Counted from the stretch's first letter, positions 35,185-44,845 are shown. The stretch is DNA of 64,000 nt from Streptosporangium becharense (GCF_014204985.1 NZ_JACHMP010000001.1:6882001-6946000); one strand, 5' to 3'. Notes: generated from the letters alone by a model not told the origin. Program-made: numbers and translations.

Positions 35185-35316
35185 ATCGTTTCCCCTCGTT
35201 CCGGTCTGGACTGATCCTCCCACTTGTGCGGCGGTGAACGGGAGCCGGTGCTCATGGAGAATCAGCGCCGCATAAGGTGATACCCCTAAGCGCCGAAGTG
35301 ATGGGAAAGGTGAGCC

Positions 35317-36267
35317 GTGCTGCCTGAGGTCGAGGCATGGCTGCGCAGGCGCACCTCATCCGCCGGCGACTGGCCGGCGGCCGAACTGGCGGCGGCCAAG
35401 GGGGAGACGACCGTCAGTGTCGTCCTCCCCGCCCGCGACGAGCAGGAGACGGTCGGTGAGATCGTCACCGCGATCCGCCGGGAGCTCGTGGAGGCGGTGC
35501 CCCTGGTCGACGAGCTCGTGGTCGTCGACTCCCGGTCCGTCGACGACACCGCCGGGCGTGCCGCGCGGGCCGGTGCCCGGGTGGTCGCCCAGGACGAGAT
35601 CCTGCCCGATCTCAAACCACTGGACGGCAAGGGGGAGGCGCTGTGGAAGTCCCTGGCCGCGACCTCCGGCGACCTGCTGGTCTTCGTCGACGCCGACCTG
35701 CGTGAGTTCGACGCGTCCTTCGTGACCGGGCTGCTCGGCCCGCTGCTCGCCGACCCCGGCGTGGCCTACGTCAAGGGCTGCTACGACCGGCCGTTGCAGG
35801 ACCTGCAGGGCGGCGGCGGCCGGGTCACCGAGCTCGTCGCCCGGCCCCTGCTCAACCTGCACTGGCCGCAGCTCGCGGGCTTCGTCCAGCCCCTGGCCGG
35901 GGAGTACGCCGGACGCAGGTCCGTGCTGGAGCGGATCCCGTTCGTCACCGGGTACGGCGTGGAGATCGCCATGCTGGTCGACCTGCTCGACCTCGTCGGG
36001 CTCGACGCCCTCGCCCAGGTCGATCTGGGCCGCCGCGTGCACTCCCACCAGTCGACCGAGGCCCTCGGCGGGATGGCCGCCCAGATCCTGCAGGCGGCCT
36101 GGTCCCGGCTGGAGCGCCAGGGCAAGATGGTGGCCCTGCACACCCCTGTCGCGAGCCTGGCGCAGTTCCGTCGCGACGCCGCCGGCCACCGGGTGACCGT
36201 CCGCGACGTCGCCGTCGCCGAACGCCCCCCGATGGTCACCGTCCCCGGTTACCGGCCCGGGAGCTGA
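35317..36267 (+). CDS. gpgS: Glucosyl-3-phosphoglycerate synthase
   Basis: GT81 glycosyltransferase of 316 residues. It joins glucose from a nucleoside diphosphate sugar to 3-phosphoglycerate, the first step to glucosylglycerate and methylglucose polysaccharides. Motifs are VSVVLPARDEQETVGEIV, ELVVVDSRSVDDTAG, the metal-binding VDADLREFD (DxD), KGCYDRPL and FVTGYGVEIAMLVD, with RRVHSHQS near the end. The GTG at 35317 gives family length. It is divergent from the CHAT-like gene. Confidence 0.93.
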   Translation: MLPEVEAWLRRRTSSAGDWPAAELAAAKGETTVSVVLPARDEQETVGEIVTAIRRELVEAVPLVDELVVVDSRSVDDTAGRAARAGARVVAQDEILPDLKPLDGKGEALWKSLAATSGDLLVFVDADLREFDASFVTGLLGPLLADPGVAYVKGCYDRPLQDLQGGGGRVTELVARPLLNLHWPQLAGFVQPLAGEYAGRRSVLERIPFVTGYGVEIAMLVDLLDLVGLDALAQVDLGRRVHSHQSTEALGGMAAQILQAAWSRLERQGKMVALHTPVASLAQFRRDAAGHRVTVRDVAVAERPPMVTVPGYRPGS

Positions 36268-36339
36268 CCGCCTCAGGATCCGGAGGTCGTACGCCGGCGC
36301 CTCCCCGCCCGCCCCCGGGGAGCGGTCGCCGGCCTCTGC

Positions 36340-37464
36340 TCAGCCGTTCGGCGGCGCCGTGCTGTCGCGGACCACCAGACGTGTGGGGACGAACTCGGTG
36401 CCGGGACGGGAGGTGCCGCCTTCGCGGATCTGCCGCAGGACGCCCTGGACGCAGCGTCGGCCGATCTCGGCGAAGTCCTGGTGGACGGTCGTCAGCGGCG
36501 GGATGAAGCAGGCGGCCTCGGGGATGTCGTCGAAACCGACGACGCTGATGTCGTCCGGGACCGCTCGCCCCCGCTCGGAGAAGGCACGGAGCAGACCGAG
36601 GGCCATCTGGTCGTTGGCGGCGAACACCGCGGTGCAGCCGGGTTCGTCGGCGAGGACCAGCCCGGCGGCGTGCCCCGACTCGGCGGACCAGTCGCCGTGC
36701 AGCGGCGGCGGGACCGGCCGCCCGGCCTCCCGCAGGACGCGGTGCCAGGCCTGGGCACGGCGCTGGCTGGCGAAGGACCCCTGCGGGCCGGTGACATGCC
36801 AGACGGTCCGGTGGCCGAGGTCGAGGAGGTGGGTGACGGCGAGGCGGGTGCCCTCCGCCTGGTCGGTGTCGACGACGCTGTAGCGGTCTCCGGCGTCGGA
36901 GTCGGCGACGACGACGTGGACGTCGGGGGGCAGCGTCACCGTGCCGGTGTCGAGGAGGTGGACCTCCATGATGACGATGACGGCGTCGACGGCCAGCTCG
37001 CCCATCCGGGTGAAGGCGCCCAGCATGTTGTCCTGGGTCGGGACGCCGATGGGGATCAGGGTGATCGCGTACCCTTCGGCGGCGGCGTAGGTGGCGATCG
37101 CCTCCACGGTACGGCTGTTGCCGGTCGAGGCCAGGCCGAAGAGGATCACGCCGATCGTGTTGAACTGCCCGTACCGCAGGGCCCGGGCCGCGCTGTTGGG
37201 CCGGTAGCCCAGCTCCCGCATGGCCGCGAGCACCTGCTCACGGGTCGTGCCGATCACGCCGGGATACCCGTTGGCGACCCTGGAGACCGTCTGGGAGGAG
37301 ACGCCCGCGAGCCTGGCCACATCCGCCATGGACACCCGCTGTTTGCGGCGTCCGCCCGGGATGCCGGAGCCGCCGCGCTGCGCGCCGCCCACCGGCACCG
37401 GGATCTGCCGGGCCGGGTCGTCCAGGTCCATCGCCGTGTCACTCCCACCTGATCGCTTCCCCAT
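36340..37464 (-). CDS. LacI-family regulator of the beta-galactoside locus
   Basis: Repressor of 374 residues with the HTH VSMADVARLAGVSSQTVSRV, the hinge LRYGQFNTIGVILFGLAS and a periplasmic-binding-protein-like ligand domain ending VVRDSTAPPNG. About 40 residues precede the HTH, so a start at the ATG at 37431 (MDLDDPA) is an alternative. It is read divergently from the sugar ABC operon, and the shared promoter region holds two perfect copies of GTTTACGTAAAC. A third, imperfect copy precedes the GH42 gene. The ligand is inferred to be a galactoside. Confidence 0.9.
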   Translation of the reverse strand: MGKRSGGSDTAMDLDDPARQIPVPVGGAQRGGSGIPGGRRKQRVSMADVARLAGVSSQTVSRVANGYPGVIGTTREQVLAAMRELGYRPNSAARALRYGQFNTIGVILFGLASTGNSRTVEAIATYAAAEGYAITLIPIGVPTQDNMLGAFTRMGELAVDAVIVIMEVHLLDTGTVTLPPDVHVVVADSDAGDRYSVVDTDQAEGTRLAVTHLLDLGHRTVWHVTGPQGSFASQRRAQAWHRVLREAGRPVPPPLHGDWSAESGHAAGLVLADEPGCTAVFAANDQMALGLLRAFSERGRAVPDDISVVGFDDIPEAACFIPPLTTVHQDFAEIGRRCVQGVLRQIREGGTSRPGTEFVPTRLVVRDSTAPPNG

Positions 37465-37555
37465 CCGTGGTGCATCCTCTGTGGGATCCGCCGAGGGGTC
37501 AAGGAGGGGGGCCCTTGACCTCCGGTGTGACGGGTGCCACCATACCGCAACGGAA

Positions 37556-37567
37556 GTTTACGTAAAC
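37556..37567. promoter_or_regulatory. LacI-type operator 1 (GTTTACGTAAAC)
   Basis: Perfect 12-bp palindrome, 92 bp upstream of the lacI-type gene start, identical to the site at 37634. The central CG and symmetric arms are typical of LacI/GalR-family operators. Confidence 0.8.
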
Positions 37568-37633
37568 ATTTCCTTCGTGTTTCGTGGCACCACCCCATCC
37601 GGCGTCTGACCAGGAATTCCGCCCGATGATGAT

Positions 37634-37645
37634 GTTTACGTAAAC
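37634..37645. promoter_or_regulatory. LacI-type operator 2 (GTTTACGTAAAC)
   Basis: Second perfect copy, 78 bp after the first (start to start), about seven helical turns, and 40 bp upstream of the permease start. The spacing allows looping between the two sites by a tetrameric or paired dimeric repressor. Confidence 0.8.
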
Positions 37646-37684
37646 AAGGGTCGTCGCTAGCATGCGGCTGAGAGGAGCGAGCCG

Positions 37685-38602
37685 GTGGTCTCGGTAGGTC
37701 ATACACATGCTCAGGCCCTGGGAAGGCCACCGACCTCCAAGCGCCGCTCGTGGATCGGCTGGCAGTTCGTCGGGCCGTTCATGGCGGTGTTCGCGCTCAT
37801 CTTCCTGGCCCCGATCGGCTACTCGATCTACCTGAGCCTGTTCCGGACCCAGCTGATCGGCGGGACGGCCTTCGTCGGCGCCGACAACTACCTGAAGGTC
37901 CTGCAGGACCCCCAGTTCTGGTCGTCGTTCGGCCGGGTGGCGATCTTCCTGGTCGTCCAGGTGCCGGTCATGCTGTTCCTGGCGCTGCTGCTCGCGCTCG
38001 CGATCGACAGCGGACGGCTGTACGGGACGGCGTTCTTCCGGATCTCGGTGTTCCTGCCCTACGCGGTGCCCGCGGTCGTCGCGACGCTGATGTGGGGCTT
38101 CATGTACGGCACCCAGTTCGGCCTCGTCGGGAACATCAACGAGGCGTTCGGCCTCTCGCTGCCCGACCCGCTGTCACCCGATCTGATCCTCGCCTCCATC
38201 GGCAACATCGTCACCTGGGAGTTCGTGGGATACAACATGCTGATCCTCTACTCGGCGCTGCGGGTGGTGAACCCCTCGCTGTACGAGGCCGCCGAGATCG
38301 ACGGGGCCGGGCAGCTGCGGATCATCTGGTCGGTCAAGATCCCCGCGCTGCGCGGGGCACTGGTGATCGCGACGATCTTCTCCATCATCGGCAGCTTCCA
38401 GCTGTTCAACGAGCCCAGCATCCTCAAGACGCTGGACCCGAACCTGGTGACCACCTACTTCACGCCGAACCTCTACGCCTACTCGCTGTCCTTCTCCGGG
38501 CAGCAGTTCAACTACTCCGCGACCGTCGCCATCGTCATGGGCGTCATCACAATGATCATCGCTTACGTGGTCCAGCTGCGCGGCATGCGGAAGGCGGTCT
38601 GA
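37685..38602 (+). CDS. Carbohydrate ABC transporter permease (MalF/UgpA type)
   Basis: Permease of 305 residues with six predicted membrane segments. The EAA loop reads YEAAEIDGAGQLRIIWSVKIPALRGAL. The GTG start has AGGAG at a suitable distance. It is the first gene of a permease-permease-binding protein operon. No ATPase gene accompanies it, as is usual in actinomycetes where MsiK-type ATPases are shared. Confidence 0.93.
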   Translation: MVSVGHTHAQALGRPPTSKRRSWIGWQFVGPFMAVFALIFLAPIGYSIYLSLFRTQLIGGTAFVGADNYLKVLQDPQFWSSFGRVAIFLVVQVPVMLFLALLLALAIDSGRLYGTAFFRISVFLPYAVPAVVATLMWGFMYGTQFGLVGNINEAFGLSLPDPLSPDLILASIGNIVTWEFVGYNMLILYSALRVVNPSLYEAAEIDGAGQLRIIWSVKIPALRGALVIATIFSIIGSFQLFNEPSILKTLDPNLVTTYFTPNLYAYSLSFSGQQFNYSATVAIVMGVITMIIAYVVQLRGMRKAV

Positions 38603-38605
38603 GCC

Positions 38606-39547
38606 ATGGCCACGACAACGCACATCGCCGACCGGACGCCCGGCCCGAAGCGCGCGCCGGCCTCCTCACACGGCCCGCTGGTGATCAGGCGCCGCCGGTC
38701 GGCGCGCGGCCGGCGCAGCGCGACGCTGACCGTCCTGACCGGGCTCGTGCTGGTGTACACACTGCTTCCCCTGGTGTGGCTGGCGATCAACGCGACCAAG
38801 ACCCAGGAAGGGCTGCTGGACTCCTTCGGCCTGTGGTTCGCCGACGACTTCGCCCTGTTCGACAACATCGGCGCGACCTTCGCCTACAACGACGGGATCT
38901 TCGCCCGCTGGCTGCTGAACACCCTGCTGTACGTGATCGCCGGCGCGGGCGGCGCGACCATGCTGGCGACGCTCGGCGGTTACGGGCTGGCGAAGTTCGA
39001 CTTCCCCGGCAAGAAGGCGGTGTTCGCCGTCGTGATCGGCGCGGTGGCGGTGCCCGGCACCGCGCTGGCCGTCCCCACCTTCCTGATGTTCTCCAACCTG
39101 GGCCTGACCGACACCCCGTGGGCGGTCATCATCCCGACGCTGGTCTCCCCGTTCGGCCTCTACCTGATGTGGACCTTCGCCACCGACGCCGTTCCCAGGG
39201 AGATCCTGGAGGCGGCGCGCGTGGACGGAGCGGGTGAGTTCCGGACGTTCTTCGGGATCAGCCTGCCGTTGCTGGCACCCGGCATCGTCACGGTCCTGCT
39301 GTTCAACGTGGTCGGCACCTGGAACAACTACTTCCTGCCGCTGATCATGCTGAAGGACCCCGACTGGTACCCGCTCACCATCGGCCTCAAGGCCTGGAAC
39401 CAGCAGGCCGCCACCACGGGAGGCGAGGCCGTGTTCAACCTCGTGATCACCGGATCACTGCTCACCATCGTCCCGCTGATCGCGGCGTTCCTGCTGCTCC
39501 AGCGGTACTGGCAGTCGGGCCTGGCCGCCGGAAGCGTCAAGGAGTGA
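38606..39547 (+). CDS. Carbohydrate ABC transporter permease (MalG/UgpE type)
   Basis: Partner permease of 313 residues, three bases after the first. It has six hydrophobic segments, and the EAA loop is ILEAARVDGAGEFRTFFGISLPLLAPG. A 40-residue basic cytoplasmic N-terminus (RRRRSARGRRS) precedes the first helix. With the MalF-type protein it forms the membrane channel for the sugar delivered by the binding protein. Confidence 0.93.
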   Translation: MATTTHIADRTPGPKRAPASSHGPLVIRRRRSARGRRSATLTVLTGLVLVYTLLPLVWLAINATKTQEGLLDSFGLWFADDFALFDNIGATFAYNDGIFARWLLNTLLYVIAGAGGATMLATLGGYGLAKFDFPGKKAVFAVVIGAVAVPGTALAVPTFLMFSNLGLTDTPWAVIIPTLVSPFGLYLMWTFATDAVPREILEAARVDGAGEFRTFFGISLPLLAPGIVTVLLFNVVGTWNNYFLPLIMLKDPDWYPLTIGLKAWNQQAATTGGEAVFNLVITGSLLTIVPLIAAFLLLQRYWQSGLAAGSVKE

Positions 39548-39611
39548 CAGTGACCGGCGCCCCGACGCGACGCGTCGCATCCCCCTCAAGGAACCGAGAA
39601 AGGCACCACCC

Positions 39612-40964
39612 ATGGCGATAACCCGTCGTCACGCCCTCGTGCTGGGCGCGGCCCTGACCATGTCGTTCACCGCCGCGTGCGGCTCCTCCTCCGGCGGCGC
39701 CGGCGACTCCGGCGCCGCCAAGCCGGCGACGACCGTGTCCGACGCCGACCTCCAGAACGCGCTGAACACCGGCGGCACCATCAAGGTCTGGGCCTGGGAG
39801 CCGACCCTCAAGCAGGTCGTCGCCGACTTCCAGGCCAAGTACCCGAAGGTCAAGGTCGACCTCGTCAACGCCGGCAGCGGCAACGACCAGTACACCGCCC
39901 TGCAGAACGCCATCAAGGCCGGGTCCGGGGTGCCGGACGTCGCCCAGGTGGAGTACTTCGCCCTGCCGCAGTTCGCCCTCGGCAAGTCGCTCGCCGACCT
40001 GAACGCCTTCGGCGCCGACAAGCTGGCGTCGACCTTCACGCCCGGCCCGTGGAACTCCGTCCACACCGGCGAGGGCATCTACGGCCTGCCCATGGACTCC
40101 GGCCCGATGGCCCTGTTCTACAACAAGGAGGTCTTCGACAAGCACGACATCGCGGTCCCGACCACCTGGGACGAGTACGTCGCCGCCGCCGAGAAGCTCC
40201 ACAAGGCCGACCCGAAGGCCTACATCACCAGCGACACCGGCGACGCGGGCTTCACCACCAGCATGATCTGGCAGGCGGGCGGCAAGCCCTACACCGTCAA
40301 CGGCACCACCGTCGGCGTCGACTTCACCGACCCCGGCGTGCAGAAGTTCACCGCGACCTGGCAGAAGCTCATCGACGGCAAGCTGCTGTCGCCGGTCACC
40401 GGCTGGACCGACGCCTGGTACAAGGGCCTGGGCGACGGCACCATCGCGACCCTGGTCGTCGGCGCGTGGATGCCCGCCAACCTCGAATCCGGGGTCAAGG
40501 CCGCGTCGGGCAAGTGGCGGGTCGCCCCCATGCCGCAGTGGGAGGCCGGCGGCAAGGCCACCGCCGAGAACGGCGGCAGCTCCCTGGCGATCCCCGAGGC
40601 CGGCACCAACAAGAACCTCGCCTACGCCTTCATCAAGTACGCCAACGTCGAGCAGGGCGTGCAGACCCGCATCGACGGCGGCGCCTTCCCCGCCACCACC
40701 GCCCACCTGAAGGACCCGGCGTTCCTGAACAAGGAGTTCCCGTACTTCGACGGCCAGAAGGCCAACGAGGTGCTCGCCGCCTCCGCCGGCCAGGTCGTCG
40801 GCGGCTGGTCCTACCTGCCCTTCCAGGTCTACGCCAACAGCATCTTCAACGACACCGTCGGCAAGGCGTACACCTCCGCGACCCCCCTCCAGGACGCGCT
40901 GAAGGCCTGGCAGGACGCCTCCGTCAAGTACGGCCAGGAGCAGGGCTTCACCATCCAGCAGTAG
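39612..40964 (+). CDS. Extracellular sugar-binding lipoprotein
   Basis: Family 1 solute-binding protein of 450 residues. A signal peptide with lipobox (FTAACGSSSGG, lipidated Cys at about 23) is followed by a Ser/Gly linker and the binding fold (TIKVWAWEPTLKQVVADFQA, PDVAQVEYFALPQFA, GLPMDSGPMALFYNKEVFDK). In this operon it is third, after both permeases, where many sugar operons place it first. A GC-rich hairpin follows the stop and may keep downstream expression lower. Substrate is inferred to be a galactoside or galacto-oligosaccharide from the adjacent GH42. Confidence 0.93.
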   Translation: MAITRRHALVLGAALTMSFTAACGSSSGGAGDSGAAKPATTVSDADLQNALNTGGTIKVWAWEPTLKQVVADFQAKYPKVKVDLVNAGSGNDQYTALQNAIKAGSGVPDVAQVEYFALPQFALGKSLADLNAFGADKLASTFTPGPWNSVHTGEGIYGLPMDSGPMALFYNKEVFDKHDIAVPTTWDEYVAAAEKLHKADPKAYITSDTGDAGFTTSMIWQAGGKPYTVNGTTVGVDFTDPGVQKFTATWQKLIDGKLLSPVTGWTDAWYKGLGDGTIATLVVGAWMPANLESGVKAASGKWRVAPMPQWEAGGKATAENGGSSLAIPEAGTNKNLAYAFIKYANVEQGVQTRIDGGAFPATTAHLKDPAFLNKEFPYFDGQKANEVLAASAGQVVGGWSYLPFQVYANSIFNDTVGKAYTSATPLQDALKAWQDASVKYGQEQGFTIQQ

Positions 40965-40980
40965 CGGCCCGGCACGCGCC

Positions 40981-41007
40981 GCCGCCGCGCGCGGGGAGCG
41001 CGGCGGC
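40981..41007 (+). terminator. Hairpin after sugar-binding protein gene
   Basis: Arms GCCGCCGCGC/GCGCGGCGGC (10 bp) with a 7-nt loop start 16 bp after the stop. A second GC-rich dyad follows around 41023-41075. It may be a terminator or a 3'-stabilising structure separating transporter from GH42 expression. Confidence 0.6.
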
Positions 41008-41214
41008 GGGACGCTCCGGCCGGCGGCGGCCCGTCACCCGGACGGGACGGCCGCCGCCGCCGCGGCGCGCGGGCACCGCCCCTCCGCGCCGCGTGGGCGT
41101 CGCCTTCCCGCGCCGCGGCCAGGGGCGTCCGGTCCCGGCGTCGTGGGGCCGGCCCCCGCGGAAGGCGTCCGGCACGTCGTTCCGACCATCACCCGCACGC
41201 CGGCCTCCCGGCGT

Positions 41215-41226
41215 GTTCACGTAACC
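41215..41226. promoter_or_regulatory. Imperfect LacI-type operator upstream of GH42
   Basis: GTTCACGTAACC matches the two perfect operators at 10 of 12 positions and lies 28 bp before the GTG of the beta-galactosidase gene. This supports a separate promoter for the enzyme under the same repressor. Confidence 0.55.
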
Positions 41227-41253
41227 ATCACCATGTTGAGGGCAGGAGTCGTT

Positions 41254-43296
41254 GTGGAAGCTGATCACGGTCGCCGGTGGCTGCGCTGGCCGTCGGACCC
41301 CGCACGGGCGAGGCTGGCGTTCGGTGCCGACTACAACCCCGAACAGTGGCCCCGCGAGGTCTGGGATGAGGACATGCGCGGGATGCGGGCGGCCGGAGTG
41401 AACATCGTCTCTTTGGCGATCTTCTCGTGGGCACGGATCCAGCCCGGCGAGGACGTCTGGGATTTCGACTGGCTCGACGACGCGATGGACCTGCTGCACG
41501 CCAACGGCATCGCGGTCGACCTGGCCACCGCGACGGCCTCGCCACCGCCGTGGCTGACGGCCAAGCACCCGGAGATCCTCCCCGTCGACCAGCACGGCCG
41601 CACGCTGTGGCCCGGCGCGCGGCAGCACTGGCGGCCGACCTCGCCGGTGTTCCGTGAGCACGCGCTGCGCCTTGTCCGGGCACTGGCCGAGCGCTACGCC
41701 CACCACCCCGCCCTCACCGCCTGGCACGTCTCCAACGAACTCGGCTGCCACAACGTCTACGACTTCTCCGACGACGCCGCGGCCGCCTTCCGCCGGTGGC
41801 TGCGGTCCCGGTACGGCACCCTGGAGCAGCTGAACCGCGCCTGGGCGACCACGTTCTGGTCGCAGCACTACAGCGACTGGGCTCAGATCCTGCCGCCGCG
41901 CCTGGCGGCCTCCTACCCCAACCCGACCCAGCAACTGGACTTCAAGCGGTTCTCCTCCGACGCGCTCAAGGACTACCTGCGGGCCGAGCGGGACATCCTT
42001 CGCGAGCTGACGCCCGACGTCCCCGTCACCACCAACTTCATGGTCATGGGCGAGACCAAGGGCATGAACTACGCCGACTGGGCCGCCGAGGTCGACTTCG
42101 TCTCCAACGACCACTACCTGCTGACCGGTCCCCAGGCGCAGGACGAGCTGTCGTTCTCGGCGAACCTCACCGGTTCCCTGGCCGGAGGCCGGCCCTGGTA
42201 CCTGATGGAGCACTCCACCAGCGCCGTCAACTGGCAGCCGATCAACCTGGCCAAGAAGCCCGGCGGCATGGTCCGCGACTCCCTCACCCACGTCGCCTAC
42301 GGCGCGGACGCGGTCTGTTTCTTCCAGTGGCGGCAGTCCGCGGGCGGGGCCGAGAAGTACCACTCGGCGATGGTCCCGCACGCGGGCGAGGACAGCGAGG
42401 TGTTCCGGTCGGTGGCCGACCTGGGTGCCACCCTGGCCGCGCTGGCGCCGATCGCGGGCACCCGGCGGCTCCGCGCCTCCGCCGCGATCGTGTTCGACTG
42501 GGAGTCGTGGTGGGCCAGCGAACTGGACTCCCAGCCCACCTCCCACCTGCGCTACCGGCAGGAGGCCCTCGACTGGTACTCGGCCTTCCTGGCCGCGGGC
42601 GTCCGCGTCGACGTCATCGACAAGACCGATGACTTCACCGGCTACGACCTGCTCGTGGCGCCGATCCTGCACGTCGTGCCCGACGCGCTCGCCCGGCGGC
42701 TGGAGGACTACGTCGCCTCCGGGGGCCACCTCGTCACCACCTACTTCTCGGGGGTCGTCGACGAGAACGACCACGTGCTGCTCGGCGGCTACCCGGGAGC
42801 CCTGCGCGACCTGCTCGGCATCCGCATCCAGGAGTTCGGCCCCCTGCTGGACGGCGACACCGTCGACCTGGACCTCGGTGTCACCGGCACCCTGTGGACC
42901 GACCGGATCGACCTGACCGACCCCGCGACCGAGGTTCTGGCCACCTACAAGAGCGGGGACCACGCGGGCCGCCCGGCCATCACGCTGCGCCGCGCGGAGA
43001 CCGGGTCGGCGTCCTACGTCTCCACCCGGCTCGGTCCCGACGGCCTGGCCGTCGTCCTTCCCCGCCTGCTGGACGTCAGCGGCGTCCGCTCCGAGCTGCC
43101 CTTCGAGGCCCGGGGCCTGGTCGACCTGGCCGTCCGCACCGACGGGACGGACGACTACCTGTTCCTGATCAACCGCACCGACGGGCACGTCAACCTCTCC
43201 GCGCTGCCGGGGGACCCCCTGGCCGGCCCTTCCCTGGCCCGGGAGGCGACCCTGGCCCCCCGGCAGGTCCGCATCCTCCGGCGTCCCCGCCCGTAG
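41254..43296 (+). CDS. Beta-galactosidase, glycoside hydrolase family 42
   Basis: Enzyme of 680 residues. The N-terminal TIM barrel starts FGADYNPEQWPREVWDEDM. The acid/base is Glu162 in WHVSNELGCHN and the nucleophile is Glu319 in YLMEHSTSAVNWQ. The trimerisation (about 400-600) and C-terminal domains follow. The GTG at 41254 has AGGAG 5 bp upstream. In-frame ATGs at 41143 and 41233 are possible, but the former would include the operator in the coding region. There is no signal peptide, so the transported galactoside is hydrolysed in the cytoplasm. The CHNVY segment supplies a candidate metal-binding Cys. Confidence 0.93.
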   Translation: MEADHGRRWLRWPSDPARARLAFGADYNPEQWPREVWDEDMRGMRAAGVNIVSLAIFSWARIQPGEDVWDFDWLDDAMDLLHANGIAVDLATATASPPPWLTAKHPEILPVDQHGRTLWPGARQHWRPTSPVFREHALRLVRALAERYAHHPALTAWHVSNELGCHNVYDFSDDAAAAFRRWLRSRYGTLEQLNRAWATTFWSQHYSDWAQILPPRLAASYPNPTQQLDFKRFSSDALKDYLRAERDILRELTPDVPVTTNFMVMGETKGMNYADWAAEVDFVSNDHYLLTGPQAQDELSFSANLTGSLAGGRPWYLMEHSTSAVNWQPINLAKKPGGMVRDSLTHVAYGADAVCFFQWRQSAGGAEKYHSAMVPHAGEDSEVFRSVADLGATLAALAPIAGTRRLRASAAIVFDWESWWASELDSQPTSHLRYRQEALDWYSAFLAAGVRVDVIDKTDDFTGYDLLVAPILHVVPDALARRLEDYVASGGHLVTTYFSGVVDENDHVLLGGYPGALRDLLGIRIQEFGPLLDGDTVDLDLGVTGTLWTDRIDLTDPATEVLATYKSGDHAGRPAITLRRAETGSASYVSTRLGPDGLAVVLPRLLDVSGVRSELPFEARGLVDLAVRTDGTDDYLFLINRTDGHVNLSALPGDPLAGPSLAREATLAPRQVRILRRPRP

Positions 43297-43333
43297 CGGC
43301 GGGCGGCCGAGGTGAGACCCCGCCGGGCTCCGA

Positions 43334-44845
43334 TCACGGACGCGTCCCGGACCGCGCCGTGTCCGCGTCCGGGCGGCCGGTCGTGCCGGGCACCGGCCCG
43401 CCGGCCGGCCGGTGGACGGTGAGGTCCCCGTACGCCGGCAGGGTCTCGGCCGGGTCGCCGGGCCGGCCCCGGAGCGCGACGTCCAGGAAGGCGACGGTGG
43501 CCGCGGCGGTGAGGCGCGGCCCAGCGGTGCGGCCCGGCGAGCCGACGAGGGCGGGGACGGGCGGCAGGTAGAGCGGCGCGTCGGTGAAGGTGAGATGCGC
43601 CGACCCGGGGACGGTGAGGTGGTAGCCCGCCGCGGTGCTGAGCTTGAGAACCTGTGTGAGGCGGGGGATGTAGGTGGGGTTCTCGCCCGGGGCGACGGGA
43701 GCGGTGAGCGCGAGCGCCGGCTGGCGGAACGGCTGCGGGGCGGGGTCGCGGGGGAAGCCGTCCAGGTTGATGACGGCCGCGAACCGGGGATCCTGGCGGG
43801 CGGCCTGAAGGGCGGCGGCCCCGCCCAGGGAGTGACCGGTCGCCGCGGCCCGGCGGATGTCGAGGCGTCCGGCCAGTGAACCCGGGATCTCGCCGCGGTC
43901 GAGACGGCCGAGCTGGGTGAGGACGAAGCTGAGGTCGCCGGCCCGGACCGCCGTCCAGCTGGCCGCCCGCCTGGCGTCCTCGGCCGGGTCGCCGGTGGCC
44001 GCGATCCGGGTGCGGACCGTCCGGCCATCGGCGAGGACGACGGCGGCCGAGTCGTAGGGGTGGTCGAGGGCGGCGACGACGTAGCCGCGGCTGGCCAGTT
44101 CCTCCGCCCAGGCGGTGCTCTGGGTGCGCACCCCTCCCAGGCCGGGGGAGAACAACACCAGGGGGAACCGTCCGCCCCCGTCGGCCACGGCCGCGCCGGA
44201 CACCGAACGGGTACGGGCACGCGGAACCTCGTCGAGCAGGAACCCGGGCACACCCATGTAGTCGGCCAGGCCACGGGAGACGACGCGCGCCTCCCGCTCG
44301 GTGCGGCCGAGGTAGCGGGCCCGCTCGACGCTCGCGGGGCTCTTCCGCGCCGGGTACCAGAGCTGCACCACCACCGTGCGCCGGTCGCCGGGGCCGGGAG
44401 TGGCGGTCTCGGGGCGGTCCGGGTCGGTCCACTGCGTCACCGTGGTGCCGACCGCGTACGGGCCCGACGGCTCGGGGAACACCGGCCGGGGGAACGCCCA
44501 GGCCGCCGCCGCCCCCGCGGCGACCAGGCCGAGGCATGCCGCCGATCCCGGCAGGGCCGCCCACCACGGAGCCCGCCGCGCGGGCCTTTCGGGACGCCGT
44601 CGCAGCAGCGGGGGAGCGGCGAATAGGAGCGCGATCGCGGCGCCCGCGAGGACGGGCACCAGTTGCCAGCGCACCCCGAGCACGAGCAGCGCCGCCCCGG
44701 CCGGCACGACGGCCGCGACCCCGGCGAGGGTGATCGGCCCGCGAGCGCGGGCCGGGAACCAGCGGGCCAGTATCAGGACCACGGCACCCAGTACGACGGG
44801 GATCTCCAGGGGGGAAACGCCGAGCCCCGCGATCGTCTCAGTCAT
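43334..44845 (-). CDS. Membrane-anchored alpha/beta hydrolase, PAF-acetylhydrolase-like
   Basis: Protein of 503 residues. Four hydrophobic segments occupy the first 120 residues (about 13-29, 38-57, 60-77, 97-117), followed by an extracytoplasmic-looking hydrolase domain. It contains VVVQLWYPARKSP, FPLVLFSPGLGGVR, LASRGYVVAALDHPYDS and the nucleophile elbow ATGHSLGG (Ser339), with a late His in VPGSAHLTFTD. Layout and text match the PAF acetylhydrolase/dienelactone hydrolase group. I chose the ATG at 44845 (MTETIAGLG); longer frames are Arg-rich. It is convergent with GH42. Substrate unknown. Confidence 0.85.
   Translation of the reverse strand: MTETIAGLGVSPLEIPVVLGAVVLILARWFPARARGPITLAGVAAVVPAGAALLVLGVRWQLVPVLAGAAIALLFAAPPLLRRRPERPARRAPWWAALPGSAACLGLVAAGAAAAWAFPRPVFPEPSGPYAVGTTVTQWTDPDRPETATPGPGDRRTVVVQLWYPARKSPASVERARYLGRTEREARVVSRGLADYMGVPGFLLDEVPRARTRSVSGAAVADGGGRFPLVLFSPGLGGVRTQSTAWAEELASRGYVVAALDHPYDSAAVVLADGRTVRTRIAATGDPAEDARRAASWTAVRAGDLSFVLTQLGRLDRGEIPGSLAGRLDIRRAAATGHSLGGAAALQAARQDPRFAAVINLDGFPRDPAPQPFRQPALALTAPVAPGENPTYIPRLTQVLKLSTAAGYHLTVPGSAHLTFTDAPLYLPPVPALVGSPGRTAGPRLTAAATVAFLDVALRGRPGDPAETLPAYGDLTVHRPAGGPVPGTTGRPDADTARSGTRP

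Noticed and set aside
40948-44274. 1108-codon open frame on the minus strand
   Set aside because: It lies opposite the GH42 gene and partly over the hydrolase gene in another frame. Composition is Arg/Pro/Gly-rich, typical of antisense frames in very G+C-rich DNA.
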